A stretch of 64,000 nt of DNA from Actinobacillus arthritidis (GTDB lineage: Bacteria > Pseudomonadota > Gammaproteobacteria > Enterobacterales > Pasteurellaceae). Both the position numbers and the translations under genes were made by a program. The stretch is taken from assembly GCF_029774155.1 (NCBI RefSeq), contig NZ_CP103833.1, positions 1,054,001 to 1,118,000 of the forward strand, read 5' to 3'. Positions 32,919-41,764 of the stretch are shown here, in pieces (position 1 is the stretch's first letter; the number at the start of each line of letters is the position of its first letter). Under the pieces are notes generated by a model. That model was not told the DNA's origin and searched no databases. It worked only from the letters and a program-made list of their open reading frames with translations.

Positions 32919-32956
32919 TAAATAAGCCCCAATAAAATATATATTGAGGCTTATTT
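32919..32956 (-). terminator. Terminator after the DUF2057 gene
   Basis: AAATAAGCCCCAATA and TATTGAGGCTTATTT form a long stem with one G-T type mismatch, just past the stop at 32972 on the minus strand, with T-rich sequence beyond. Confidence 0.75.
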
Positions 32957-32971
32957 ATGACTTCGAGATAA

Positions 32972-33574
32972 TTACTGCTGTTTTTTTGCCCATTCCAAGA
33001 AACGTTTTTGCGTTTCTTTATCCGCTTTTTTAAATAAAACTTGCAACTGTTCTTCTTTTACATTTGCCGTTTCAATGACCATTTGTCCTTTAGCTTCTAG
33101 AGCAACATTAGTGAATGCCTGCACAGAAGCAGATGCTTTACTTGCATTATATTTTGCAAGATTATCCTCAACACGGGAATTTGGGGCAAAACCTTCACCT
33201 TTTAACAAATCACGCTTATAACTAATTTCTTTACCTGATGCCGTTTCAATTTTGAAATTTAGCTCTTTTCTGAATTTATCTACGGTAAAATTTGAGGTGA
33301 ATTTTGGTGTAACGATTTTTGCATCTTCATCCGTACCATTAAAAGTTAAGATAACCGGATCAATTGAAAAATAACTGCCGTCTACAATATCACTTACACT
33401 TACAACAACTTGATGCACTTTACTATCAATAGATAAACCTGCCGTACCTCTAGCCACTTTTTGACCATCAAATGCAAGTAATTCCACACTATCTGAAGCC
33501 GTTAATGTGCCAGTTGCTGAAAAAGAACTGACCGCTAATGTTGCAACAGCAACCGCTATTTTCGCTAATTTCAT
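32972..33574 (-). CDS. DUF2057 (UPF0319, YccT-like) secreted protein
   Basis: A 200-residue protein of the DUF2057 family. A signal peptide occupies about residues 1-20 (MKLAKIAVAVATLAVSSFSA). The conserved start of the domain, SDSVELLAFDGQKV, follows directly, and the sequence is beta-rich. The C terminus is charged (KRFLEWAKKQQ). Members sit in the periplasm; E. coli YccT has been linked to curli control, but no function is established here. Single gene; GGAG precedes the ATG. Confidence 0.85.
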   Translation of the reverse strand: MKLAKIAVAVATLAVSSFSATGTLTASDSVELLAFDGQKVARGTAGLSIDSKVHQVVVSVSDIVDGSYFSIDPVILTFNGTDEDAKIVTPKFTSNFTVDKFRKELNFKIETASGKEISYKRDLLKGEGFAPNSRVEDNLAKYNASKASASVQAFTNVALEAKGQMVIETANVKEEQLQVLFKKADKETQKRFLEWAKKQQ

Positions 33575-33745
33575 TAAGAAACTCCTTAAATTGAATCAAT
33601 ATAAAAAATATCAATCTTATGCTATGCTAATTTTTGAAAAATAGAAATAAATTTATTATCAAAGCCCTTAATTTGTGATAATTTTCTATATTACCTGATA
33701 AATCATAAATTATCGGGTAAACAGATTATTTTAAGAGTATATACA

Positions 33746-34639
33746 ATGAGTGATGAACAACAGAGCGTAAGCTCGCAACAAGATAAAAAATCGTTTTTAC
33801 AATCCATTTTTGGCGGTTTATTTCAATCAGAGCCGAAAAATCGTGAAGATTTAGTCGAAGTCATTCGAGATTCATTAGAAAATGACTTAATCGATAATGA
33901 TACGAAAGAGATGATTGAAGGAGTGATGGAAATTTCCGAACTGCGTGTACGTGATATTATGATCCCTCGTCCACAAATTGTATATATTGATGCAAATCTT
34001 GATTTAGCCGCCTGTGTTGATCTCATCATTGAATCCGCCCATTCTCGCTTCCCAGTTATTTTAGATGATGGCAAAGATACCATACTCGGTATTTTACACG
34101 CTAAAGATTTACTCAAATTTTTGAGAAGGAATTCCGAAGCCTTCGATATGTCAACAATTCTTCGCCCGGCGGTTATTGTGCCGGAAAGTAAACGCGTTGA
34201 TCGAATGTTAAAAGAATTCCGTTCGGAACGCTTCCATATGGCGATTGTTGTGGACGAGTTTGGGGCTGTATCGGGTTTAGTTACGATTGAAGATATTCTC
34301 GAACAAATTGTCGGCGATATTGAAGACGAATTTGATGAAGAAGAAATCGAGCCGATTCGTCAGCTTTCTCGTCATACTTATGCAGTATCAGCACTGACTG
34401 ATATTGAAAAATTCAATGAAACCTTTGCGACCGAATTTACCGATGAAGAAGTGGATACTGTGGGCGGTTTAGTAATGCAAGCATTTGGGCATCTTCCTCA
34501 GCGAGGCGAACAAATTCAATTAGAAGGCATTGATTTTAAAGTCACTTCTGCTGATAGTCGCCGTCTGATTCAATTACGCGTTACCGTTCCGGACGAACAG
34601 CTGGAAAAAATGGAACAGCTGGTCACCAACGAAGAATAA
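33746..34639 (+). CDS. corC: CorC/HlyC-family magnesium/cobalt efflux-associated protein (YbeX)
   Basis: Soluble CBS-pair protein of 297 residues linked to Mg/Co efflux. Two CBS domains span about residues 70-190 ([51 protein letters not shown]). The transporter-associated CorC_HlyC domain (about 205-290) ends with [11 protein letters not shown]. It is followed by lnt, the conserved neighbour in gammaproteobacteria, although a terminator-like hairpin separates them here. Confidence 0.93.
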   Translation: MSDEQQSVSSQQDKKSFLQSIFGGLFQSEPKNREDLVEVIRDSLENDLIDNDTKEMIEGVMEISELRVRDIMIPRPQIVYIDANLDLAACVDLIIESAHSRFPVILDDGKDTILGILHAKDLLKFLRRNSEAFDMSTILRPAVIVPESKRVDRMLKEFRSERFHMAIVVDEFGAVSGLVTIEDILEQIVGDIEDEFDEEEIEPIRQLSRHTYAVSALTDIEKFNETFATEFTDEEVDTVGGLVMQAFGHLPQRGEQIQLEGIDFKVTSADSRRLIQLRVTVPDEQLEKMEQLVTNEE

Positions 34640-34658
34640 TCAACAAAGCATAATATCT

Positions 34659-34688
34659 AGGTGAGGTTTTATCCTCACCTTTTATTTG
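34659..34688 (+). terminator. Hairpin between corC and lnt
   Basis: AGGTGAGG and CCTCACCT form an 8-bp stem with a six-base loop, followed by TTTATTT. It may reduce read-through into lnt. Confidence 0.82.
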
Positions 34689-34734
34689 CGTTGTTTCGAA
34701 GCATCTTTCTCTATTACTTAATTAACTCTCTCAA

Positions 34735-36243
34735 ATGAAATTTGTAAAAAATCCATCAATTTTAACCGCTTGTTTGCTTGCCGCCCTCGGAGGCATTGGG
34801 ACATTCGCCTATTCCCCTTTTGATATTTGGGGACTCATCTATCTTTCCGTCGCCGGCTTAATTTGGGCGGCAACACTTCCGCAACGTAAAACCGCACTTT
34901 GGGCAACTTTTGCTTGGTCACTCGGTTGTTTTTGTGTCGGGGTAAATTGGGTACACGTCAGTATGACCCAATTCGGTGGCGTACCGCTTGTGGTGAGCTA
35001 TATCGCAGTATTTTTATTGGCTTGCTATCTTGCCCTTTATAATTTGCTGTTCAGCTACATTGCCCAGCGTTTTCAAATCCGTAATCCTTTTGCACTTGCG
35101 GCGATTTTTACCTTTACCGAATATCTGCGTGGTGTCGTGTTTACCGGCTTTCCTTGGCTACAGTTCGGTTATACGCAAATTGACAGTCCGTTTGCCGGCA
35201 TCGCACCGCTGTTAGGTGTTGAAGGACTCACTTTCTTTGCGATGGTTGTAAGCGGTTACTTTGTGTTATTGGTAAAAAAATCTGCAAAAACAACTGCTTC
35301 TCTTGCCACCTTAGCAGTATTATGCGGATTAGCATTTGCCACCAAATTTATTTCGTTTGTGCAAATTGATGAGCAAAAACAACCGCTTAGCGTGAGTCTT
35401 GTACAAGGCAATATTGAGCAAAAAATGAAATGGGATCCGGCACATTTCGATTATACGTTACAAACTTATCAACGTTTAATTAGTCCGCTATTAGGCAAAA
35501 GTGATGTGATTGTATTGCCTGAATCGGCTATTCCAGCATTAGAAACGCAAATTTATCCGCTACTTAACCAACTTCAACAAGTTGCTACGGAAAAAGGTAG
35601 TGAAGTGATCATTGGTACACTCTACCAAAACGAAAGTGAGCAATTATTTAATAGTGCGGTGGTGTTAGGTAATCAATCGCAACCTTATGACTTGCATCAT
35701 TCCACACGTTACAACAAACACCATTTAGTACCGTTTGGCGAATATGTGCCTTTCGGCTCGGTATTGGATTGGATGCGTGATGTGTTTATTCTGCCGATTA
35801 ACTTATCGCAAGGCGAATTTGTGCAACAGCCTCTTTTCGCTAAAAATCGTAAATTTAATATGGCGATTTGCTATGAGGTAATTTTCGGTCACCAAATGCA
35901 ACAAAACCAACAAGCACAGCAATCGGATTATTTATTGACGATTACCAATGATGCCTGGTTTGGTGCCTCTATCGGCCCTTGGCAAGATTTCCAAATGGCA
36001 AGAATGCGCGCACTCGAATTAGGCAAGCCGCTACTCCGTGCGGCAAACACCGGGATTACGGCAATTATCGGTGCAAAAGGCGAAGTCATTGAACAAATTC
36101 CACAGTTTGAAGCGAACGTATTAACTGCACAAATTCAGCCGACTAAAGGCGAAACTTTATTCGCCAACACTGGAAGTTGGTTGATTTATGCGATAAGTCT
36201 ATTTTGTCTAATCTTATCTTTTACAAAATTTAGAAGGAAATAG
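34735..36243 (+). CDS. lnt: Apolipoprotein N-acyltransferase
   Basis: Inner-membrane enzyme adding the third acyl chain to bacterial lipoproteins. Several N-terminal membrane helices (about residues 5-205) precede a periplasmic nitrilase domain with the catalytic triad Glu263 (VLPESAIP), Lys in YNKHHLVPFGEYVPFG (about 329) and Cys379 (AICYEVIFG), and a final membrane helix near the C terminus. 502 residues is standard. The ATG has no strong ribosome site, but the TCTC-rich upstream leaves no better start. Confidence 0.95.
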   Translation: MKFVKNPSILTACLLAALGGIGTFAYSPFDIWGLIYLSVAGLIWAATLPQRKTALWATFAWSLGCFCVGVNWVHVSMTQFGGVPLVVSYIAVFLLACYLALYNLLFSYIAQRFQIRNPFALAAIFTFTEYLRGVVFTGFPWLQFGYTQIDSPFAGIAPLLGVEGLTFFAMVVSGYFVLLVKKSAKTTASLATLAVLCGLAFATKFISFVQIDEQKQPLSVSLVQGNIEQKMKWDPAHFDYTLQTYQRLISPLLGKSDVIVLPESAIPALETQIYPLLNQLQQVATEKGSEVIIGTLYQNESEQLFNSAVVLGNQSQPYDLHHSTRYNKHHLVPFGEYVPFGSVLDWMRDVFILPINLSQGEFVQQPLFAKNRKFNMAICYEVIFGHQMQQNQQAQQSDYLLTITNDAWFGASIGPWQDFQMARMRALELGKPLLRAANTGITAIIGAKGEVIEQIPQFEANVLTAQIQPTKGETLFANTGSWLIYAISLFCLILSFTKFRRK

Positions 36244-36264
36244 ACCGCTTATTTGACGAATAAA

Positions 36265-36302
36265 GCACCAAAAATCAGTCATTTTTGGTGCTTTTGTTTT
36301 TT
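36265..36302 (+). terminator. Terminator after lnt
   Basis: GCACCAAAAA (36265) pairs with TTTTTGGTGC around TCAGTCA, followed by a T-rich tail. A partial uptake word (GACCGCTT) lies at the lnt stop. Confidence 0.9.
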
Positions 36303-36316
36303 TCGGAATCGAAAAT

Positions 36317-36332
36317 TGAGATCTATTTCACA
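36317..36332. promoter_or_regulatory. Possible CRP site upstream of yjjI
   Basis: TGAGATCTATTTCACA differs from TGTGA-N6-TCACA at one base of the left half. It is 64 bases before the yjjI start. Catabolite control would suit a fermentative glycyl-radical enzyme. Confidence 0.45.
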
Positions 36333-36395
36333 GTATTTTTTTGAGCAAATCCGTACAATATAGCCCAAATTTCCTGATTTATTTGAGGCTATAAT

Positions 36396-37940
36396 ATGCA
36401 ATCTTCATTACAAGACATTTTAGATACAGTTAAATCAAATTCGCTCACTTATCATCAAAAATTAATGATCCTCGGAAACATTGCTGAACGTCTGTTTAAT
36501 CCTATCGAATTATTGGGCTATACCGAAGAAGAATGGCAATATATCGAAAACCAAATGATCTGCGATCTTAATGAAGGTTATGCCATTTATCGTCCTCGTT
36601 ACATTTTGCCGGATTATAATGTTTATATCCAAAAAGGCTGTAAATTTTTAGATTTACCGCCGCCAACCAATCTTGATGAGGCATTAGACGGTTTACTGAT
36701 TATCTATTCTCATGTGCCGTCTATTACCACCTACCCGGTTTATATCGGTCGCTTAGATGTATTACTCGATCCGTTCATTACCGATGAAGAACAAGACTAT
36801 ATCAAGATCAAACGTTTCTTAAATCATATTGATAAAACCGTGCCGGATTCTTTCTGTCACGCAAATATCGGCCCTTATGACACCAAAGCCGGTCGTTTGA
36901 TCCTTAAAGCGGTGATTGAGCTAGAGAATCCGACTCCAAATATGAGTATTCGTTACGACAAAAGCAAAACCTCTCGTGAATTTGCTGAGCTAGCGGCAAA
37001 AGCTTGCTTATTGGTGTCTAAACCATCTTTTGCTAACGATGCTTATTATCTTTCCGATTTAGGCGAAGATTACGGTATTGCAAGTTGTTACAACGCCTTA
37101 CCTGAGTGCGGCGGTGCTTATACCCTAACTCGCTTACGTTTAGGGACTATCGGTCGTGCCTGTAACAGTGTAGATGAAATGGTTAATGAGTTGTTGCCGA
37201 AAGTAGCAAGACTCGCCCTTTCAACGATGGATAAACGTCATAAATTCCTTGTGGAAGAAAGTAATTTCTTTGAAACCGACTTCCTTGTGAAAGAAGGCTT
37301 TATTAAACGTACGAATTTCACCAGTATGATTGCAATTGTCGGTTTAGCCGATGCGACAAATCACCTCTTACAAAAAGAAGGTTTAAACGAAACCTTCGGC
37401 CAAAGTAAACGAGGCGATGAGATTGCAACCTTAATTATGGATAAGTTGAAAGAAATCAACGATGCACATCAAGGCTTATATGTAGAACGCACCAATAACC
37501 AATACTTATTACACGCACAAGTTGGGGCAAGTAATCACGCCGAAGATAAAATGAATACACCGGCACACCGTATTCGTGTCGGTGAAGAGCCAACCTTATT
37601 GGCACATTTAAAACAATCGGCGCCATTCCATAAATATTTCCCGTCAGGAACTGGCGACTTATTTGCGTTTGACCAAACCTATACCGACCATTTAGATGCG
37701 GTAGTCGATATTATTGACGGTTCGTTTGCCAACGGTTATCGCTATATCACGACTTATCTCAAAAATACCGATTTAATTCGTGTTACCGGCTATTTAGTGA
37801 AGAAAAGTGAAGTAGAACGTTATCGCAAAGGTGAGGCGGTTCTACGTGATACCACTTGGTACGGTGCCGGTACAGATGATTGTGCAAATGTCTTTGACCG
37901 CCAATTACGCGATAAAGAAGACGTGAGTGCCGATGAGTAA
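36396..37940 (+). CDS. yjjI: YjjI-family glycine radical enzyme of unknown function (DUF3029)
   Basis: A 514-residue member of the YjjI branch of glycyl-radical enzymes. The radical loop RVTGY is at residues 462-466, so Gly465 is the likely radical site, 49 residues from the end. Candidate active-site cysteines are C231 and C238 in SCYNALPECGGAY. Such enzymes carry out radical chemistry on small substrates in the absence of oxygen; YjjI has no established reaction. The start overlaps nothing upstream. The activase yjjW overlaps its last eight bases, and the nucleoside carrier nupC follows. Confidence 0.88.
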   Translation: MQSSLQDILDTVKSNSLTYHQKLMILGNIAERLFNPIELLGYTEEEWQYIENQMICDLNEGYAIYRPRYILPDYNVYIQKGCKFLDLPPPTNLDEALDGLLIIYSHVPSITTYPVYIGRLDVLLDPFITDEEQDYIKIKRFLNHIDKTVPDSFCHANIGPYDTKAGRLILKAVIELENPTPNMSIRYDKSKTSREFAELAAKACLLVSKPSFANDAYYLSDLGEDYGIASCYNALPECGGAYTLTRLRLGTIGRACNSVDEMVNELLPKVARLALSTMDKRHKFLVEESNFFETDFLVKEGFIKRTNFTSMIAIVGLADATNHLLQKEGLNETFGQSKRGDEIATLIMDKLKEINDAHQGLYVERTNNQYLLHAQVGASNHAEDKMNTPAHRIRVGEEPTLLAHLKQSAPFHKYFPSGTGDLFAFDQTYTDHLDAVVDIIDGSFANGYRYITTYLKNTDLIRVTGYLVKKSEVERYRKGEAVLRDTTWYGAGTDDCANVFDRQLRDKEDVSADE

Positions 37941-38730
37941 AGTGCCGATACTCTCTGAAATTCTGGTGCCGTTACACCGCATTATTCCGTTCTCGAATGT
38001 GGAAGGACAGGGTAACCGCACCAGTATTTTCCTACAAGGTTGTAAGCTGAATTGCCTCTATTGCCATAATCCGGAAACCATTCCACGTTATACCTCGGAA
38101 GCGAAACAAGTCAGTTTGCAATACTTGTACGAGCAAGTGATGGATGCCGTGCCGTTTATTCGAGGCGTAACGGTTTCCGGTGGCGAACCAACCATTCATC
38201 ACAAAAAATTAATACCATTATTTAATGTTCTCAGACAACAAGGGTTAACTTGCTATTTAGACAGTAGCGGCTTTTTTGATTATGAAACGATTGAGCCGTT
38301 AATTCAGGTTACCGACAAATTTTTATTTGATCTAAAAGGTGACGGAGAAGGCTTACAGACACTCTGCTTTGATCGCAAAAATCAGCAAGGGAAAGTGCCG
38401 AAACAAATCATTCCAACGATTAATCATATCAAACAGGAAAACCTGCAACGTAATTTGCAAAATTTAGCCAAATTATTACCGCTTGATAAAGTGGAAGAAG
38501 TCAGATTGGTTTATGTAAATGACTTTTTTGATGCCAAAGCATTAATTAAAAAAGTTGCAACGCTACTTACTGATTATCCTGATGTCTTGCTAAAAATTAT
38601 TCGAGTACATACCAAAGGCGTACGGGATGAAGAAGGGCTTAAACCGTTTGTTCCTACAATTGAACAAACAGATGAATTAGTCGCATTTGCTAAATCATGC
38701 GGCATTACAAAAATTGTCACGATTTATTAA
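37933..38730 (+). CDS. yjjW: YjjW-type radical SAM activating enzyme
   Basis: Activase expected to install the glycyl radical on YjjI. The radical SAM cluster motif is CKLNCLYC (Cys-x3-Cys-x2-Cys), followed by VTVSGGEPTIHH (GGE SAM motif). I chose ATG 37933, which overlaps the yjjI stop; a GTG at 37927 is also possible. The 265 residues lack the extra cysteine-rich ferredoxin-like insert seen in many activases: only the single CxxxCxxC is visible in the N-terminal third. Overlap with yjjI means translational coupling. Confidence 0.86.
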   Translation: MSKVPILSEILVPLHRIIPFSNVEGQGNRTSIFLQGCKLNCLYCHNPETIPRYTSEAKQVSLQYLYEQVMDAVPFIRGVTVSGGEPTIHHKKLIPLFNVLRQQGLTCYLDSSGFFDYETIEPLIQVTDKFLFDLKGDGEGLQTLCFDRKNQQGKVPKQIIPTINHIKQENLQRNLQNLAKLLPLDKVEEVRLVYVNDFFDAKALIKKVATLLTDYPDVLLKIIRVHTKGVRDEEGLKPFVPTIEQTDELVAFAKSCGITKIVTIY

Positions 38731-38762
38731 TTTAACTTTTTATTTTTTATGAGGTGTTTAGT

Positions 38763-40015
38763 ATGAGTACATTAATGAGTGTTATCGGTATCTTCGTGTT
38801 ACTGGCAATAGGCTTACTCTTTTCCAATAACCGGCGAGCCATCAACTTCCGTACCGTATTTGGGGCGTTAGCTATTCAAATCTGTTTTGTCGCGCTTATT
38901 CTATACGTGCCGGCAGGTCGCAATGCATTATTAGTCATGCGGCAAACTGTATCAGTAACGTTATCAATTACGGTAATGACGGTATTGCTTTTGTCTTCGG
39001 TAACTTAGCCGACCCGAGTAATTTAGGCTTTATTTTTGCGGTAAAAGTATTACCGGTAATCATTTTCTTCTCTGCATTAATTTCTGTGTTGTATTACATC
39101 GGTGTAATGCAATGGGTGATCAAAATTTTAGGTGGAGGCTTACAAAAAGCGCTTGGCACATCTAAAGCGGAATCCATGTCTGCGGCGGCAAATATCTTTG
39201 TCGGTCAAACAGAAGCACCATTGGTCGTTAAACCGTTTATCAATAAAATGACCGAATCGGAATTATTCGCGATTATGTGTGGCGGTACAGCCTCTATCGC
39301 TGGTTCAGTGATGGCGGGTTATGCAGGAATGGGCGTTCCGCTTACTTACTTGATTGCCGCATCATTTATGGCGGCTCCAGCAGGTTTATTATTTGCGAAA
39401 TTAATGTATCCGCAAACAGAACAATTTAAAGATACGATTGATGAGGGTGTTGATCTTGAACAACCACACAACGTAGTAGAAGCACTCGCAAACGGTGCAA
39501 GCTCAGGTATGATGTTAGCCCTTAACGTTGGTGCAATGTTAATTGCCTTTATTGCGGTGATTGCACTGTTAAATGGCTTAATCGGCGGTGTGGGCAATAC
39601 GTTCGGTATTGAAGGTTTAACCTTACAAGTCTTACTTGGTTACTTATTTAAACCGGTTGCTTACTTAATCGGTGTACCATGGGAAGAAGCCGGTATTGCA
39701 GGTCAAATGATCGGTATGAAATTAGCAGTAAACGAATTTGTCGGTTATTTAGAATTTGCCAAATACTTACAACCGGATGCGGCTGTGGTGTTAACCGACA
39801 AAACCAAAGCGATTATTACCTTTGCCTTATGCGGTTTCTCAAACTTCAGTGCGATCGCAATTCTTATCGGTGGTATCGGTAGTATGGCGCCAAACCGCCG
39901 CTCTGACATCGCACGTCTTGGCTTAAAATCAGTGATTGCCGGTACATTAGCAAACTTAATGAGCGCAACCATCGCCGGCTTCTTTATTGAATTAAGCGGT
40001 GTTGCGTTAAGCTAA
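38763..40015 (+). pseudogene. nupC: Concentrative nucleoside transporter NupC, frameshifted near its N terminus
   Basis: CNT-family proton/nucleoside symporter. The N-terminal helices ([24 protein letters not shown]) are in one frame from ATG 38763, which follows GAGGTG by six bases. After NALL the frame shifts at 38933-38943: ATGCGGCAAAC stands for ATGGCGGCAAAC, one G lost before GCGGC. The second frame then reads [22 protein letters not shown] and continues through the signature [12 protein letters not shown] and [10 protein letters not shown]. Likely one transcript with yjjI and yjjW, so nucleosides may feed the radical pathway. Confidence 0.88.
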
Positions 40016-40053
40016 ACAAGAGATCCAATTTCTTTCCTTTTTTACAAAAACAA

Positions 40054-40078
40054 GGCTACCAACCGGTAGCCCTTTTAT
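40054..40078. terminator. Bidirectional terminator between nupC and hipA
   Basis: GGCTACC and GGTAGCC flank AACC and are followed by CTTTTATT. The last bases touch the hipA stop. The same core is found after recB at 41731. Confidence 0.85.
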
Positions 40079-41400
40079 TAAATCCTATCTAATTTGATTT
40101 TATCAATCTGTTTTTTAACTCCATTAAAAATTTGATCTCTTACTTGTTCATTAATATTTATTGGCAACCTATCCGCTACAAAATCTAACGTTCTTAATGC
40201 CGTATCTGAAATCTCTTCAATGATATGTTTCATTTCTAACTGATTAAATCCAACAGATTTGGCGGTAGACAGATAATGTACATGTCTTATTTTTTGCCAA
40301 TTCCATTTCTTACCCTTTTGGGTACTACACAGACTCATCGCAAGTTGTAAATCACTCTGATGCCACCCTTTACCTCCCAGCATTGGATAAGCCGATATAA
40401 CATCATAAATTGGCGATAAGTGATAACGACTCTGCGACTTCAATGCAATAGAAAAGTTTTTCGCATGCCCATCTATTGCTCCAAGTACCCAAAATAAAAA
40501 TTGGGTTTTCATGAATTGTGCACGATCCGAAGTATGACTGGAATACAAAAGTTTATCCATAATGTGTCGAATCCCGATACCACCATCACTCTCATATTTT
40601 TGGGTTGGTGCTAAGCCGAATACTTGGCAAAAATCTTCATAAGGCAGACGTAAAAAATATTGATTTGAAGAATGTAATTTACGATCAAATCGTTCTACTG
40701 CTAATGCTCGTACGTCCCCGACCTCTAATAAATTTACACTTGCACTCGGTAAACCGAAGGCGACACATAAGCGTAAACAAATTAATTCGTTGTCTACACT
40801 TTGAGATAGATCTAATTGATATTTAGGTGTTTGTATTTTACCTATCGGTAATTTAATAATATGTGTCGTTGGGGTTAATCCGTGGGGTAATTGCCAGCAT
40901 TTGTTATGCCATAATAACGCTGTCTTTTCTTGAGCCCCTGCGATAGAAATTCGAAAATCTTGAGCCTCATCTAACATACCAAGCGGTGCATTTTGACGAT
41001 AACCTAATAATAAAGAATGAAGCTCATTTTTGCTTAATTCCGTTGCATGAATAACTTTATGATTGGGAATTTCTGTATTTTCTTCTAATAGGGTTATTGC
41101 TCCGGTTGCATCTCGCCCAATCTTAGCTAACAATTCAAAAGGTTGTTGTGTTTCAGCTTGAAATCGTGTAGCAATTCTAGCTCTAACTTGAGGGTGATCA
41201 GGTAATAAGTTATCAAAAAAATTAATCACTTCTTTACCTTGATAAACCTCCCTTCTTAATGGCATAGAAAGAGAAATCGGTCTAACATTTGAGGATAAAA
41301 ACCACTCCTCTGCATAACGGAATAAATGCGAACCGGACATAGTACGCTCAAAAAAACCGACTAATTCCCCATTCATTAACACGCATAAACGCTTTACCAT
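40078..41400 (-). CDS. hipA: HipA-type serine/threonine kinase toxin
   Basis: Full-length HipA kinase (440 residues) of a type II toxin-antitoxin pair. The N-subdomain starts VKRLCVLMNGELVGFFE. The autophosphorylation loop FRISIAGAQEKTALL has Ser152; the catalytic loop AIDGHAKNFS has Asp310; the metal-binding Asp is D333 in SPIYDVISAYP. E. coli HipA phosphorylates glutamyl-tRNA synthetase and induces dormancy; the same target is inferred. The start overlaps the hipB end by seven bases. Confidence 0.93.
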   Translation of the reverse strand: MVKRLCVLMNGELVGFFERTMSGSHLFRYAEEWFLSSNVRPISLSMPLRREVYQGKEVINFFDNLLPDHPQVRARIATRFQAETQQPFELLAKIGRDATGAITLLEENTEIPNHKVIHATELSKNELHSLLLGYRQNAPLGMLDEAQDFRISIAGAQEKTALLWHNKCWQLPHGLTPTTHIIKLPIGKIQTPKYQLDLSQSVDNELICLRLCVAFGLPSASVNLLEVGDVRALAVERFDRKLHSSNQYFLRLPYEDFCQVFGLAPTQKYESDGGIGIRHIMDKLLYSSHTSDRAQFMKTQFLFWVLGAIDGHAKNFSIALKSQSRYHLSPIYDVISAYPMLGGKGWHQSDLQLAMSLCSTQKGKKWNWQKIRHVHYLSTAKSVGFNQLEMKHIIEEISDTALRTLDFVADRLPININEQVRDQIFNGVKKQIDKIKLDRI

Positions 41401-41640
41401 TCATCGCTCCCATTATTAAACCTATTCTTATGTTTTTCTTCTAAATGGATTTCTAAACCAAGGGAATGAACTATTTTAAATAACGTTTCTATTGTGACTT
41501 TATCCGACTGAGTTTCAAACGTAGAAATCGTTGCTTGCCGTAAACCGACTCGTTGAGCAACGACTTTTTGTGATTGTTTCTGCTTGCTTACGAATATCAC
41601 GTAAATACACGGCTAGGCTATTAGGATCATTGATTAGCAT
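41394..41640 (-). pseudogene. hipB: HipB-type antitoxin, frameshifted near its N terminus
   Basis: Small helix-turn-helix repressor that neutralises HipA. The HTH VVAQRVGLRQATISTFE is intact, followed by TIETLFKIVHSLGLEIHLEEK. The proper start is ATG 41640 (MLINDPNSLAVYLRDIRKQ) after AGGAGG. The frame breaks at 41582-41588, where TGCTTGCTTAC stands for TGCTGCTTAC on the plus strand (one extra T at a GCNGC word). Correction gives about 82 residues. A real loss of antitoxin beside an intact kinase would be harmful, so sequence error is likely. Confidence 0.85.
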
Positions 41641-41670
41641 AACACCTCCTTTTATACGGATAACAGTATA

Positions 41671-41727
41671 TATCAAATTTGATACGCTATAAAGTATATT
41701 TATGCAGTTATACTATATTCAGTATAA
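41671..41727. promoter_or_regulatory. Candidate HipB operators upstream of hipBA
   Basis: TATCAAATTTGATA (41671-41684) is a perfect 14-bp palindrome. TTATACT/AGTATAA (41708-41727) is an inverted repeat with a six-base spacer. Both lie directly upstream of hipB where autoregulation is expected; binding is inference. Confidence 0.5.
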
Positions 41728-41728
41728 A

Positions 41729-41755
41729 AAAGACTACCAACCGGTAGCCTTTTTC
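41729..41755 (-). terminator. Terminator after recB
   Basis: AGACTACC and GGTAGCCT flank AACC; on the minus strand TTTTTT follows. It shares CTACCAACCGGTAGCC with the terminator at 40054. Confidence 0.85.
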
Positions 41756-41764
41756 TCTATGTTA

